Shown here: one piece after another, positions 53,406 through 63,349 of the stretch | Position numbering within the stretch: position 1 is the stretch's first letter | Layout: each line of letters begins with the position of its first letter | Source of the DNA: Novosphingobium resinovorum | GTDB taxonomy: Bacteria > Pseudomonadota > Alphaproteobacteria > Sphingomonadales > Sphingomonadaceae | Direction: 5' to 3' | Assembly (NCBI RefSeq): GCF_001742225.1 | Contig: NZ_CP017075.1 | Location: forward strand, 3,038,001-3,102,000 | Length of the DNA: 64,000 bases | Program-made: the position numbers and the translations under genes | The notes under the pieces: model-generated | What the model saw: only the letters and a program-made list of their open reading frames with translations | The model's database searches: none | What the model was told of the DNA's origin: nothing

Positions 53406-54561
53406 CGACAAGCTCCCCGAGATAACGCCGCGCAATTCCCCAGCGGAAATCCAGCCGTGCGAGACCTGAAGCGCCTGACCAGCGTTCGAGGGGTGCATCG
53501 TGGAGCAGCCGGGCCTTCATCCGCTTCAGCGACTGTTCGCGCTTTCTGAGCAGATCGATGGCTTCGTGGTCTGTCTCCAACGACTTAGAGCTTTGCAGCG
53601 CAATGGCGAGCCAGCCTCTAACGAACTCCCGAGAGGACTGGGTAAGGTTGTGAGTGGTCAATCCAACGATCTGGAAAAGGTCGTCCAAGTCCCAGCTTTG
53701 CAGCGCGAGGTGCTGAAGATCTCCGCGCCAATCCTCAAGTAATTGGCGGTAATCTTCGATCAATGCGGATGCTTCGCCATGGGTTTTGGCATTCGGGCGC
53801 TCCGCCGCTCGCAATGCAAGCAGCAGATTGTAGAGGAGGCTTGCACCGTGCATCACGCCCGAGAAGCGTTCCGCATGGCGGAGAATGGATCGATTGCGGT
53901 CTGACACGGTGTCCTCGCGGACCTGCCATGCCCAATCCTCGCTGAAGTTCTTCTGCTTAGAGGCAAGTTCGTTCAGCAAACTTGCCTTGGCACTGCCAGC
54001 AATACGATCGCGCAGGAAACCAACTTCCTCAGGCAACAGTGTAAAGCTCGTTTGCTCGAACAGGTTCTCGGGCGCATTGGGAAGGCCCGTGCCCCATAAT
54101 CTGAGATCATGATCCTTCAAACTCTCCCGCCCATAGGACAAGAATGTTGCCTGATTGCCCGCTAGCGTGCGGATGCCAAGCGTATGCATGCCAGCCCAAT
54201 AAACGCTCGACGCGAGTCTCTTCAGGCTCCTTCCGGCAAGGCGGCCAATCACATCTTCGCGCTCTCCGCCGCGCAAAAGCGCTTCACTCAGTTCGAACTC
54301 AAGATCCCGGGCGATAATCGTTCGCTCTGCTTGACTGGCCTTGCGCTGCTGTGCTTCCCGATAGATCCAGGGAACGAACAGCATGTAGCGTAGCCGTGTC
54401 TGAATAGTGCTGGTGCCCGGGAAAAGGAGATCAGCCAGCCCGTCCCTGATCGTACCCAGGCCAAGCTCGTCACGTGCCTCTGGCTGCTTGAACAGATCGA
54501 TGAGGGTCTGAGCTCTCCGCCGTTCTTCAGGGTCAAAATCAATCCAGGCAAGGTAGGACAT
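53395..54561 (-). CDS. DUF6361 family protein
   Basis: A 388-residue protein starting MSYLAWIDFDPEERRRAQTL, with the DUF6361 landmarks ELGLGTIRDGLADLLFPGTS and TIQTRLRYMLFVPWIYREAQ. The family has no established biochemistry and is found next to PLD-like nucleases and helicases in defence islands. Its start is four bases after the AddA-like stop, and its stop overlaps the PLD gene, so it is the structural link of a five-gene operon running from 60312 to 48460. Confidence 0.83.
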   Translation of the reverse strand: MSYLAWIDFDPEERRRAQTLIDLFKQPEARDELGLGTIRDGLADLLFPGTSTIQTRLRYMLFVPWIYREAQQRKASQAERTIIARDLEFELSEALLRGGEREDVIGRLAGRSLKRLASSVYWAGMHTLGIRTLAGNQATFLSYGRESLKDHDLRLWGTGLPNAPENLFEQTSFTLLPEEVGFLRDRIAGSAKASLLNELASKQKNFSEDWAWQVREDTVSDRNRSILRHAERFSGVMHGASLLYNLLLALRAAERPNAKTHGEASALIEDYRQLLEDWRGDLQHLALQSWDLDDLFQIVGLTTHNLTQSSREFVRGWLAIALQSSKSLETDHEAIDLLRKREQSLKRMKARLLHDAPLERWSGASGLARLDFRWGIARRYLGELVDVG

Positions 54562-54565
54562 CGGG

Positions 54566-57500
54566 CTACTCGTTGGGTGAAAGTGGTTCGGCGGCGTCCG
54601 GCGACCCGCTGCCGGCCTGTGGCCCGGCCAGTTCTAGCCGCCCGTGGTCGACCCAGAACACCGCCACCCCTTTCAGCGGGTGGTGCGGGAACAGCTTTGC
54701 CACCAGTGCCACATAGCTTGACAGCTGTGGCCAGTAGGAACCGAAACCCTCGCCCCCGCCGCCGGATTTATGGTCGATAAGTATGCATCCCCCTGATCCA
54801 ACGGCCAGAAGATCGATGGTGCCGGGGATTTCGGCCCCCTCTGGCGAGAACCCAAGGACCGGGATTTCGGCGCGCAGGTCGGTATAGCCCTCGGCCGCCA
54901 GCCAGTTTCTCAACGTCTCGGCGCGCTCGGAAACCAGCGTGATCGTGGTTTCCTCGAGCCCGGTGGCAGCGGCCAGTGCCGGGATGAGTTCAGGCCGGGT
55001 CAGGCAGGTACGCAAGGCCAGATGGAGGGCCGTGCCGCGTGTGGCGTCGTTAAGCGTCTTGGGCCATGGCGCACCAAGGTCGATACTGCAGGTTTCCGGC
55101 GCAGCACCCGCACTGCGGGTTTGTGACGGTTGCAGTCGCCAGGGCGTCAGGGGCGCTGCGGGCAAAGCCGTCGCCGGACCGAAGCGGGAAGCCACAGTGG
55201 TCGCCCCATTCGCATATTCGGTAAAGCCCGCCTGGTCGGGCAGTTGCGTGATGACCGCAGGGCAGTCCACGCCACCGATCCGCAGGCAGCCGGCCGCGAT
55301 CTGCGGGGCGCAACTGTCCTCAAGAAGGTGGAACAGGTTTTTTGCCTCGAGCGCGTCTTCCTCGCGATCCTTGAGAAAGCCTGGCCATTCCAGCACCAGC
55401 CGGTCACGGGCACGGGTCAGCGCGACATAAATGAGATTTTTCGCATTGGCCTCAAAATCCGGGCGGCGGTCTTCGATGAAGCGACGCTCGGCCTCGGGGG
55501 CCGCAAACCCAGGCGTGTGGATCAGCGCGGCAGAGCCAAGCACAACGGCCATATCGTCGATCCGGTCGAGCGCATCGAAACGCGTTGCGGTAGAGCCGGC
55601 CCATTCCTCGATGCCATTGTCGAACTCGGCCACTACGGTGATCGGCCATTCGCGCCCCTTTGAGGCATGCCAGGTCACGATCTCGACCGCCTCGGCACTG
55701 TTGGCTGCCGGATCAGGACGGCGGTCGAAGTCACGCTCATCCGCGCGGGCATCGAGCCAACCGAGGAACACTTTCGCGGTCTCGCCATGGAAGCCCGAGG
55801 CAGCCTTGAGGTCGCGATGCGCGGCCTCGAACTCACCGGCCTCGGCCTCGAGGCGCAAAAGATCAGCGCGGGACTGGGCCGCATCGGGCTGGCTATCGGC
55901 CCAAAGCCGCAGGTCGGCGGCATCAAGCACCAGATCGAGGCCCGCAGCAACCGGCAGACTTGCCAGCCGGGCCGACAGGGCTACAAGCCGCATCAGCACC
56001 GGATCATCCGCCAACCGCCCTTCGATCTGTGAGGAAAGCGCCGCTTGCAGGGGCAGCGGATCGGGGCCAAGCGTGCGCAACAAGAGCCCCGAATGAATGT
56101 CGGCGGGGTTCGCGGCAAAGGCCAGCGCGGCGCGGGCTGCGGTAACGACGGGGCTTTGTGCCCAGCCATCTTCACTGATGCGCACGGGAACGCCGCGAGC
56201 GCGCAGCTCCTCGGCATAGCGGGCGGCGGTAGTGTGGCGGCATACGAGGAGCGCGATATCCGAGGGCCGTACCGGGCGCGTCGCCTGCGTGTAACGATCG
56301 GTGATGGTATCGCCGTCGGTCAGGATGCGGGCGACACGCTCGGCGATATGCTCCTGCGGCTTCGATGCTGTACGTACGCCGCGCGATTTGGCCGCATTCA
56401 GCACTTCAATGGCAGGACCAGCGACCGGATCGCGGGTTGGCACCAGGGGATTGTAGCCCGCACCAAAGAGGCTCGCACCCATCGCATTGACGAAGTCCAT
56501 CACCGCAGGCGTCGATCGCCAGTTGCGGTCCAACGGCTGCGTTGCATCGGGGTTCGCCGCCGCCAAGGCCTGCGAAAGCCGCGCATCGGCACCCTGAAAG
56601 CCCATGATTGACTGTTTCACATCGCCCACCAGCAGCGTGCGAGGCGCATGCGCCCCGAGTTGCCACAAAAGCGCGAATTGCACGGGGTTGGTGTCCTGGA
56701 ATTCATCGATGATGACACAATCGATTTCATCCAGCACGGCCCGCCGCACAGCCGGATCTGTCCGTAAGAGCCGCTCGGCCCCCACGATCATGTCGGCGAA
56801 ATCGATTAGGCTAAAGGCCTTCTTGCGGGCATCATAGGCCTCCATCACCTCTTGCGCACAGGCGATCAGACACGACAGATGCAGCTTCGCATCCGCAAGC
56901 GGACCGGGATGGGCGTGCAGGACATCAGCTGCCTCGATGATGGCGGTCGCCAGATCGTCATAGCCGTCGGGTGTTTTCGTGCGGCCGTTCGAGGTGAACA
57001 ATCCGCGCAGGCCTTGCCAGAGGCCCCAGTCCCGGCCGAGCAGCCCTGGATCACGGGACACGCGGCGGAAAAGAACAAGGTTCTTCTCAAGCGTCTCACG
57101 CGGGCCTTTGGCGGTAACGGTGGCCATGCCGCCTTCGGGAAAGGCCGCGACCATCGCCAGAACTGCGGCAGTCAGCGCAGCACCGGCGGAAGTAGGATCC
57201 GTCAGCACTTCGCCGTAAACCTCATCAAGCCGCGAGAGCGCTTGCGCGATCAGACCGGGATCTCGCCCCTTGTCACCAAGGCCGCGCAGAAGGTCGATCA
57301 TCGAAAGCACCCTACCGCGCAAGTTGTCCTCGACTGTCGCGCCTTTTTGCCAGTTCGCCTCATAGCCGAAACGCTCGGGCTCGGCCTTGATCGGGTCGAG
57401 CGATTTGGCATGGGCCAGGGCCTGACGGATCAAAAGGTCACGCTCGGCATCGCCCAGATGGCGCGGCTGCGGTGAGGCACCCGCCGCCAGCGCGTGCTCA

Positions 57501-57769
57501 GTCAGAAGCCTGAGGCCAAGCCCGTGGATCGTGGAGACATAGGCACGTTCAACCGCCATTGCCTCGGAAACCAATCCATCAGCCAAAAGCCCGGCGCGGA
57601 TCCGTTCGCGCAACTCGCCCGCTGCGGCCTCAGTGAAGGTGACAGCAAGGATGCGTTCAGGCCGCACCACGCCGCGCTTCACCCAGTCGGAAAGCTGGGT
57701 CTTGATGCGATGGGTTTTGCCCGCGCCCGCGCCGGCGGGGACGATGACCAGTCCCTGATCCATGGTCAT
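54566..57769 (-). CDS. AddA/RecB-like UvrD helicase-nuclease
   Basis: A 1067-residue superfamily-1 helicase with a C-terminal RecB-type nuclease. Walker A is PAGAGAGKTH at residues 11-20, with VTFTEAAAGELRERI, YVSTIHGLGLRLL, Walker B VIIDEFQDTNPVQF, LVGDVKQSIMGFQGAD, and LIYVALTRARDRLVLEW. The PD-(D/E)XK set is GTIDLLAV and LIDHKSGGG near residue 996. AddA-like enzymes resect double-strand ends. It overlaps the AddB-like gene by four bases and is followed four bases later by the DUF6361 gene. This is probably cargo, not the chromosomal addA, because of its operon partners. Confidence 0.85.
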   Translation of the reverse strand: MTMDQGLVIVPAGAGAGKTHRIKTQLSDWVKRGVVRPERILAVTFTEAAAGELRERIRAGLLADGLVSEAMAVERAYVSTIHGLGLRLLTEHALAAGASPQPRHLGDAERDLLIRQALAHAKSLDPIKAEPERFGYEANWQKGATVEDNLRGRVLSMIDLLRGLGDKGRDPGLIAQALSRLDEVYGEVLTDPTSAGAALTAAVLAMVAAFPEGGMATVTAKGPRETLEKNLVLFRRVSRDPGLLGRDWGLWQGLRGLFTSNGRTKTPDGYDDLATAIIEAADVLHAHPGPLADAKLHLSCLIACAQEVMEAYDARKKAFSLIDFADMIVGAERLLRTDPAVRRAVLDEIDCVIIDEFQDTNPVQFALLWQLGAHAPRTLLVGDVKQSIMGFQGADARLSQALAAANPDATQPLDRNWRSTPAVMDFVNAMGASLFGAGYNPLVPTRDPVAGPAIEVLNAAKSRGVRTASKPQEHIAERVARILTDGDTITDRYTQATRPVRPSDIALLVCRHTTAARYAEELRARGVPVRISEDGWAQSPVVTAARAALAFAANPADIHSGLLLRTLGPDPLPLQAALSSQIEGRLADDPVLMRLVALSARLASLPVAAGLDLVLDAADLRLWADSQPDAAQSRADLLRLEAEAGEFEAAHRDLKAASGFHGETAKVFLGWLDARADERDFDRRPDPAANSAEAVEIVTWHASKGREWPITVVAEFDNGIEEWAGSTATRFDALDRIDDMAVVLGSAALIHTPGFAAPEAERRFIEDRRPDFEANAKNLIYVALTRARDRLVLEWPGFLKDREEDALEAKNLFHLLEDSCAPQIAAGCLRIGGVDCPAVITQLPDQAGFTEYANGATTVASRFGPATALPAAPLTPWRLQPSQTRSAGAAPETCSIDLGAPWPKTLNDATRGTALHLALRTCLTRPELIPALAAATGLEETTITLVSERAETLRNWLAAEGYTDLRAEIPVLGFSPEGAEIPGTIDLLAVGSGGCILIDHKSGGGGEGFGSYWPQLSSYVALVAKLFPHHPLKGVAVFWVDHGRLELAGPQAGSGSPDAAEPLSPNE

Positions 57770-60312
57770 TCCTCCTCGATCTGACGGATGAAGGCGGTGA
57801 CGAAGGCCGAGCCATCAGTCAGCGCATAGGGGGTGAAGCCGGCCTCTTTCTTGAAGAAGGCTTCATCCTCGGATGTGTTTAGCACCACCCGGCCTGCGCC
57901 GAGTTCCTCCAGCCGCTCGGCCAGTTTTTCTACAGCGCCTTCATTCACTGCATCGCCCATGTCGCGGGCAGGCGAGCCATCAGTCAGCGGCAGGCCGGAT
58001 GTCAAAAGACCGCCGTCATTCATCAGATGATAGGCAACGGCGACCTTGCGGCCGATCAAGGGATCCATCCCGTCGCCCTCGCGCCGATGCGGTCGCGCGA
58101 TCATGTCCCGATAAAGGCCTGCCTGCAGATCCCAACCCGCTTCCATCCGCTTACGCCGCCCCGAAGTGCTGCTTTTCTTGTGGTCAACGATCAGCAGCGC
58201 GCCATCCGGCAGCTCGATGATCGCATCCGCCTTGCCATGCAGGCTGATGCCATGCGCCTCACCGGCCAGCCAGATCTCGTTACCGATAATCTTTGCCTTG
58301 AGCGCCAGCAGATGGTCGCGCCAGCGCAGAGCGGCGGCCATGATCTCGCGCTCAAGCCCCCTGCGCTCCATCTCCCATGACGGGCTGCGCAGGTAGCCGG
58401 CATGGCGGATCAGAGCGCGCTCATAGGCTTCGGGCACCGCGGCGGCCAATGTGTCGGGGTCCGGGATGGACAGATCCTTCAGGAAGACATGTTCGAAAAC
58501 GTCATGCGCGATATTGCCCTTGGCCATGACGTCCAGTTCCTCGGCCGACCAGGACATGTCCTCCGCCCCCACCTCGCCCAGGAGCCAGGCGAGCGGACTG
58601 ACCAGCAGCGTTTCCAGCCGCGAGGGCGATTGCGGTTTCGCCGTGCCATCATCCTTGCGCCGCAAGGAGAGTAGGTCTTGGCCCGCAAAATCCAGCGCCT
58701 CAGGCAGTTCGAGAGCCTCAGCCAAAGGCGGCAGATGATGATGCGCGACCGGCCAGTCGCCGGGTGAAAGACGCGACAGATCGGTGATCAGGTCGCTGGC
58801 ATCCTCGACGCCGGAGATGGCCCGCGCCACTAGCGAAAGCCCCGCCGAGGGTTGCAAGCGCCCACCCGACAGATCGCGCCACGGAACGAGGAAGGTGATG
58901 CTGTCCGTCACCGCCTGCAGCTGCTGGTCGAAGAGCGAAAGCCCCTGCGCCAGCCCCTCGGCCCGGCCACGCAATGCTAGGCCGGTGGCTTCGCGGAGCG
59001 CAGCAATCTCGCTGTCCAGAAACAATGGGTTGGCGCGCGGCCGGGTGGGGTAAAGCCCGTCGGTGAAATCGGTCACGATCAGGTGCCGACAGGACCGCCA
59101 AGGACTTTCATGGGCGGCCCACAGGCTGACGCCTTCCAGATTGCGGTCCGGCTCCGCGCTGGTGTGCGGCATGACCTGAATACCGCGCAAGATCGCCTCC
59201 CAGTCGGGGGCGCCTTCGCCCGGCGGGACCGGCAGACGCGCCCGGACCTGATCGCCCTGCGCAAGCTGATCGCAAATGCGATCGAGCAGAAAACGCAACT
59301 GCGCCAAGCTGCTAGCCGAGGCGCGGATGTCGTCCCAAAGTTCCTTGTGCGCAGGAGTGGCGGTCAAGATCGCGCCGCGGAAGTCACCGCCCATCAGACT
59401 TTCGGACAGATCGCGCCCGGTCTGGGCGGACCACGGCATCAATGGCGAAAGCGCGAGGCTCGCCAGTACCATCGCTGGGGTCGGCGGGCGTTTGGCCAGC
59501 GTCAGATGCAGCGCGGTCTCACCGATGATATCGCGTTGGGGCAAAGCTGCGGGCAGACCCGAGAGCGGCACGCCCTGGGCGGCAAAAGCGCGGGCGATCT
59601 GGCGCGGATCACCTGCGGTAAGCACGGAAATCTCGCGCGCCGGAAGGCCGTCATCGATCAGCGCACGGGCGCGGGCGGCAGAGAAGTCGGCCGCAGCCGC
59701 CGGATCGCGCAGACCGAAGAAAGCGAGGCTGCCATCGAGAGGCGCGGCTTCGAGCTGCTGTGCGGTCACCCCGCCCTGTAGGGCGTGGAGCCGGCTGCCG
59801 AGTGCCGCCGCTCGGAGTCGAGGGGAAGCCGGAACCGAACCGAACTCCTCCTTCAACCGGGCATAAAGCGTCTGCATCGCGGCAGGCGCCAGCGGATCGA
59901 TCGAGCCTTCGACCACCGGAACCGGGTCGAGAAAGCGCCCATTGGAGAGGTTCAGCACATGGCGCAGCGGTGCAAGACCTTCGGGCAGACCGTCCCCCAA
60001 TGTCCGCCATAGACCGATCAGTGCCGAGAGATGCCGCTTTGCCCGGCTGTCAGACAGGTGATCGACTACAGGCACCCGCAAGTCAGGCGTGGCCAGCACC
60101 AGATCTTCCAGCGCCGTCGTCACCGCCGAAATCGTCTCGACCGGTGCATTGGCGAGGCTATCCGCCCAGACAGGATCAGGCACCTCGGATATGGCGCGCC
60201 CCGGCGACCACTCCGGCGGGATCGGAGCCAGAGATAGCTCGGCCAAGCCGGTATCTGTCAGCCGATACTGCAAACCGGAACGTGGATCGATGACGAGGAA
60301 CGGGTAATGCAT
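57766..60312 (-). CDS. AddB-like PD-(D/E)XK nuclease
   Basis: An 848-residue protein. The C-terminal nuclease domain has KADAIIELPDG and LLIVDHKKSS near residue 711 and QAGLYRDMI further on, the RecB/AddB pattern. The middle contains HLIVTDFTDGLYPTRPRANP, matching the inactivated helicase part of AddB. There is no Walker A, and the iron-sulphur cysteines of AddB are not evident, so it is a shortened relative. The start MHYPFLVID (60312) follows a 335-base gap that should hold the operon promoter. It is coupled to the AddA-like gene. Confidence 0.8.
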   Translation of the reverse strand: MHYPFLVIDPRSGLQYRLTDTGLAELSLAPIPPEWSPGRAISEVPDPVWADSLANAPVETISAVTTALEDLVLATPDLRVPVVDHLSDSRAKRHLSALIGLWRTLGDGLPEGLAPLRHVLNLSNGRFLDPVPVVEGSIDPLAPAAMQTLYARLKEEFGSVPASPRLRAAALGSRLHALQGGVTAQQLEAAPLDGSLAFFGLRDPAAAADFSAARARALIDDGLPAREISVLTAGDPRQIARAFAAQGVPLSGLPAALPQRDIIGETALHLTLAKRPPTPAMVLASLALSPLMPWSAQTGRDLSESLMGGDFRGAILTATPAHKELWDDIRASASSLAQLRFLLDRICDQLAQGDQVRARLPVPPGEGAPDWEAILRGIQVMPHTSAEPDRNLEGVSLWAAHESPWRSCRHLIVTDFTDGLYPTRPRANPLFLDSEIAALREATGLALRGRAEGLAQGLSLFDQQLQAVTDSITFLVPWRDLSGGRLQPSAGLSLVARAISGVEDASDLITDLSRLSPGDWPVAHHHLPPLAEALELPEALDFAGQDLLSLRRKDDGTAKPQSPSRLETLLVSPLAWLLGEVGAEDMSWSAEELDVMAKGNIAHDVFEHVFLKDLSIPDPDTLAAAVPEAYERALIRHAGYLRSPSWEMERRGLEREIMAAALRWRDHLLALKAKIIGNEIWLAGEAHGISLHGKADAIIELPDGALLIVDHKKSSTSGRRKRMEAGWDLQAGLYRDMIARPHRREGDGMDPLIGRKVAVAYHLMNDGGLLTSGLPLTDGSPARDMGDAVNEGAVEKLAERLEELGAGRVVLNTSEDEAFFKKEAGFTPYALTDGSAFVTAFIRQIEEE

Positions 60313-60647
60313 GCTTGTTTCAGTCCGAATGTGGGGCGCGCCGGCGCTATGGATCAGTCAATCACCGGATAATGGGCGGCGCCCCAGTCCCAATCAGCTG
60401 CAGATTTCATGGTGTCGATGAAAATCTATCAAGCACCGGGTCCTGATCACGAAGACACCGCAACTTTTCGCGAAAGTAATCGAATTGAGACATATGTTTA
60501 AACAGCTCTTTTTGAAATGTCTTGCTTCTTTCATGAAGCGTATCCGGCGCGCGAGGGTCAATACAGAAAGCGGCGTGATAAGTGGCGTTTGACGCGTCAT
60601 CTCACCGGCGGTTGTTGCCCGCAAGTTCTTGCAGACCTGGCATTTGA
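60313..60647. other. Intergenic region upstream of the AddB-like operon
   Basis: A 335-base region that looks less GC-rich than its surroundings, between the phosphatase/ADP-ribosylglycohydrolase stop and the AddB-like start. It probably contains the promoter of the five-gene operon. A 76-codon frame (60394-60624, minus) and an 18-codon ATG frame near 60370-60412 have no recognised features and are not called. No terminator with a U tract was found. Confidence 0.45.
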
Positions 60648-62216
60648 TTACCCCCCCGGATAGAATTCGAATAGTGCATCGGCTGCGTCCGGACGGTGTA
60701 ACAGCCGGTCATGATCGCGCGCGAGGCGGCCGATAATATCGGCACCCTGAATGACGGTCGCCCATGGATGCGACAGCACGGCATCGGGGGTCATGACGCC
60801 CAACATATTGCCTGCAATCGCGCCGGTGGAATCGCTGTCGCCGCCGTGGGTCACCGCGATGCGCAGGCACTCGTCCAGGCCGCTCCCCCGGAGGCAGGCG
60901 TAAAGTGCGATGGCCAGCGCCTCATCGGCCGTCCAGCCGCCGCCCAGGCTTTCGACGGTTTCGGGCCGCCCGTCTTGCCTCGCCGTAAGAGCTGCGTGAA
61001 TGGCGTGGGCGGTCTCATCGCCACCGTCCAGCCGGGCATACTCCGTGGCGATCCGCTCGGCGGCCCGCTCCAGCGGCTCGCCCGCTGCGACATCGGCCAG
61101 CATCTCCGCCCAGGCGGCGGCTGCGAGTTGGCCGGTGATATGGCCATGGGTCAGGGCCGAGGTCTCGATCGCCCAGGCTCTCACCTGATCGCGCGGCGCG
61201 ATCAGAGCAACTGGGGCGACCCGCATGATCGTGCCGCAGCCCTTGCTGTCATTGCGGGCCGGGTCGCCGAAACGGCCGCTGGCACCCAGGGCCGACATAC
61301 ATGTCATGCCCGGGGCGCATTTTGACCAAAGCCTGCGGTCCTCGATCAGACCTATATCATCTGTCTCTGCTCGCGAATGCCCTTCCTGCGTCCGGTACCA
61401 TCGCAGCAGCGCGTGATGAACGACGGAAGGCGGGTGACAAATGCCGCGCAACTGGCCTCGGATCCGTGCGCGGATCATGCCCTCGGCGGTGAAGAATGTC
61501 ATCTGCGTGTCATCGGTAATAGCGCCCCGCTGTCCGCCATAGGGGGGCAAGTCGGTGAGCCCCGCCGGAAAGCGCGCCTGGATGGCCACCAGAGAGTGGA
61601 ATTCGATGTCGGCGCCGAGACTGTCCCCCATGGCGCCGCCCAGCAAGCAAGCCTGCAAGGTCTTGGCGCTGTCGCTCGACCCACTGGCCTGATCCCGCAA
61701 CCATTGCTCTTGTGCGCGGGTTTCAACGGCGCCGGGCCGAACAGAACGCACTTCTGCGATAGCCCGCGCCGCGCTCTGTCCCCGTTCGATCATCAGCAGG
61801 GCCGCGATCGTCCCGGCACGGCCCAGACCGCCCCGGCAATGGATTAGAACCTTGCCGCCACGTTCGAGTCTGTCATGGATCCGGCGCGACAGCCCGCGCC
61901 AGAGTCCTGCACTGTCGGCGGCAGGCACATCGACATCACGGATCGGGAAATGCAGCCATTCCATGCCGCGCGCTTTCAACGCCTCGCCCAGCCCGCGGAC
62001 GGCCAGCATGTCGAACTCGTGGTCCTCGATCAGCGTGAGCACCATATCTGCGCCCCAGGACGCAACCGCATCAAGATCAAGCGCCAGATCACGGGCCCAA
62101 GCTGCGCCGAACACGCTGTCCCCCTGCTTGCCTGGGCAAAGTGTGAGGCCGATCTGGCCGTTTGCAAGCGGCAGGCTGTCAATGCGAAGGGGGTGGGTGG
62201 TGCTCGTGCGGGACAA
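60648..62216 (-). CDS. Fusion of dual-specificity phosphatase and ADP-ribosylglycohydrolase
   Basis: A 522-residue two-domain protein. Residues 1-175 form a cysteine phosphatase with the P-loop HCRGGLGRAGT near 124-134 (the Cys and Arg of CX5R are present) and general-acid-loop candidates in FPIRDVDVPA. Residues 185-505 form an ADP-ribosylglycohydrolase, with GGAMGDSLGA, the metal-binding DDTQM near 230 and GGDSDSTGAIAGNM near 459. It could remove phosphate and ADP-ribose from the same target or pathway. It lies downstream of the WYL regulator and AAA+ ATPase genes, 143 bases after the WYL stop. Confidence 0.87.
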   Translation of the reverse strand: MSRTSTTHPLRIDSLPLANGQIGLTLCPGKQGDSVFGAAWARDLALDLDAVASWGADMVLTLIEDHEFDMLAVRGLGEALKARGMEWLHFPIRDVDVPAADSAGLWRGLSRRIHDRLERGGKVLIHCRGGLGRAGTIAALLMIERGQSAARAIAEVRSVRPGAVETRAQEQWLRDQASGSSDSAKTLQACLLGGAMGDSLGADIEFHSLVAIQARFPAGLTDLPPYGGQRGAITDDTQMTFFTAEGMIRARIRGQLRGICHPPSVVHHALLRWYRTQEGHSRAETDDIGLIEDRRLWSKCAPGMTCMSALGASGRFGDPARNDSKGCGTIMRVAPVALIAPRDQVRAWAIETSALTHGHITGQLAAAAWAEMLADVAAGEPLERAAERIATEYARLDGGDETAHAIHAALTARQDGRPETVESLGGGWTADEALAIALYACLRGSGLDECLRIAVTHGGDSDSTGAIAGNMLGVMTPDAVLSHPWATVIQGADIIGRLARDHDRLLHRPDAADALFEFYPGG

Positions 62217-62359
62217 ATGTATCTCCTTGAACCGGGTCTCTGCTTAATAGAGCAGGGATACGTCAAATCCGGTCGTATGAATCTTTGCCACGGCATTGAT
62301 GCGAGCACAATCGCAGGGCATTCTCTGGGTCACGTGGTTCGCTGAAGACTTATCTCCGA

Positions 62360-63298
62360 CTATCCTGGCGATAGGACCTCCACCCGATCCCCCCATCGAG
62401 CCAGATACCACTCCATTTCCTGCCGTCCACCGGCCCTGAACCGCACGACCAGCGATCGATCCTCCAGCCGTTCCAATGTCTGCTTCGGGTGGAACACATA
62501 TCCCGCCGCCTCGTCCGCCACGTCTGGCAGGAAACGCCATTCGACATCCTGTGGATCATTATCGCGCCAGATACCGAAGCTTTCGGACAGCCATTCCTGC
62601 AAATCAAACCCTGCGGGCCGGGTATAGACGTCAGGCTCCAGCGAAACCCGCTCAAACCCGGCCAGAGCGAACAGGCGCAGATCATCCTGGTACTCACTCC
62701 AGGCCAGCAGGTATTGGCGGCCTTGCCCGAAGAGCATGGCGACAGGACCAAGGCGGGCGTTGCGTGACAGTTTGCCCGTGCTGCGAGCGCGGTGGTCGGT
62801 CGAAACCATGACGCCCGCAAGAATTGCCTCGCGCAGGGCCGAGAGTATCTCGGGTGCGATTTTCTCGCGTGGACCTGGGCGGAAGGCGACCCCATCGGCC
62901 ATAAGCTGAGCCTCCAGATCGGCCGCAACCGTCCGGCGTCGATCTGCACGAAACATTGCCTGCACCTTCGCAAGCAGACGCTCCAGCGTTTCGGCGGTCA
63001 AATCATCGCCTTCACGCCGTGCGATGGCGGCTGCCCTGTGTCCGGCGGTCAGTTCGTCCAGTGTCGGCTCAACCATTTTTCCCAAAGAACCCGGCGGAAA
63101 GCGCCAGTATTTCCGACCGCTGTCGCCGAGGATTTCCTCGATCTGCGGATAGGTATTGCGCACAGCGTCGCGCATGCGTTCTGCCGTCCGGCGCGACACG
63201 CCGAATTCCCGCTCGATATCGACAAGGCAAATCCCTTCGGCCGAGCCCTGCATCGTCAGAGCCAGTTTCTGCAGATCTTCCTGACGGGCGTAGCGCAT
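62360..63298 (-). CDS. WYL-domain transcriptional regulator
   Basis: A 312-residue regulator from the ATG at 63298 (MRYARQEDLQKLALTMQGSA). The N-terminal winged HTH is GICLVDIEREFGVSRRTAER. The WYL domain includes RLGPVAMLFGQGRQYLLAWS and DLRLFALAGFERVSLEP, where the usual WYL tripeptide is replaced by the LLAW/SEYQ arrangement. A C-terminal WCX-like extension ends the protein. WYL regulators commonly control phage-defence loci in response to nucleic-acid or nucleotide ligands. It lies between the AAA+ ATPase and the phosphatase/ADP-ribosylglycohydrolase fusion and probably regulates them. Confidence 0.87.
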   Translation of the reverse strand: MRYARQEDLQKLALTMQGSAEGICLVDIEREFGVSRRTAERMRDAVRNTYPQIEEILGDSGRKYWRFPPGSLGKMVEPTLDELTAGHRAAAIARREGDDLTAETLERLLAKVQAMFRADRRRTVAADLEAQLMADGVAFRPGPREKIAPEILSALREAILAGVMVSTDHRARSTGKLSRNARLGPVAMLFGQGRQYLLAWSEYQDDLRLFALAGFERVSLEPDVYTRPAGFDLQEWLSESFGIWRDNDPQDVEWRFLPDVADEAAGYVFHPKQTLERLEDRSLVVRFRAGGRQEMEWYLARWGDRVEVLSPG

Positions 63299-63349
63299 GG
63301 TGCCTCCGGCCAAATACCGCGCCAGCTTCGCGGCGCGGCATAGGGGGTG

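Noticed and set aside
60370..60412. An 18-codon ATG frame upstream of the AddB-like gene that could be a leader peptide or a gene remnant
   Set aside because: Too short to support, with no ribosome-binding site or attenuator-like structure downstream.
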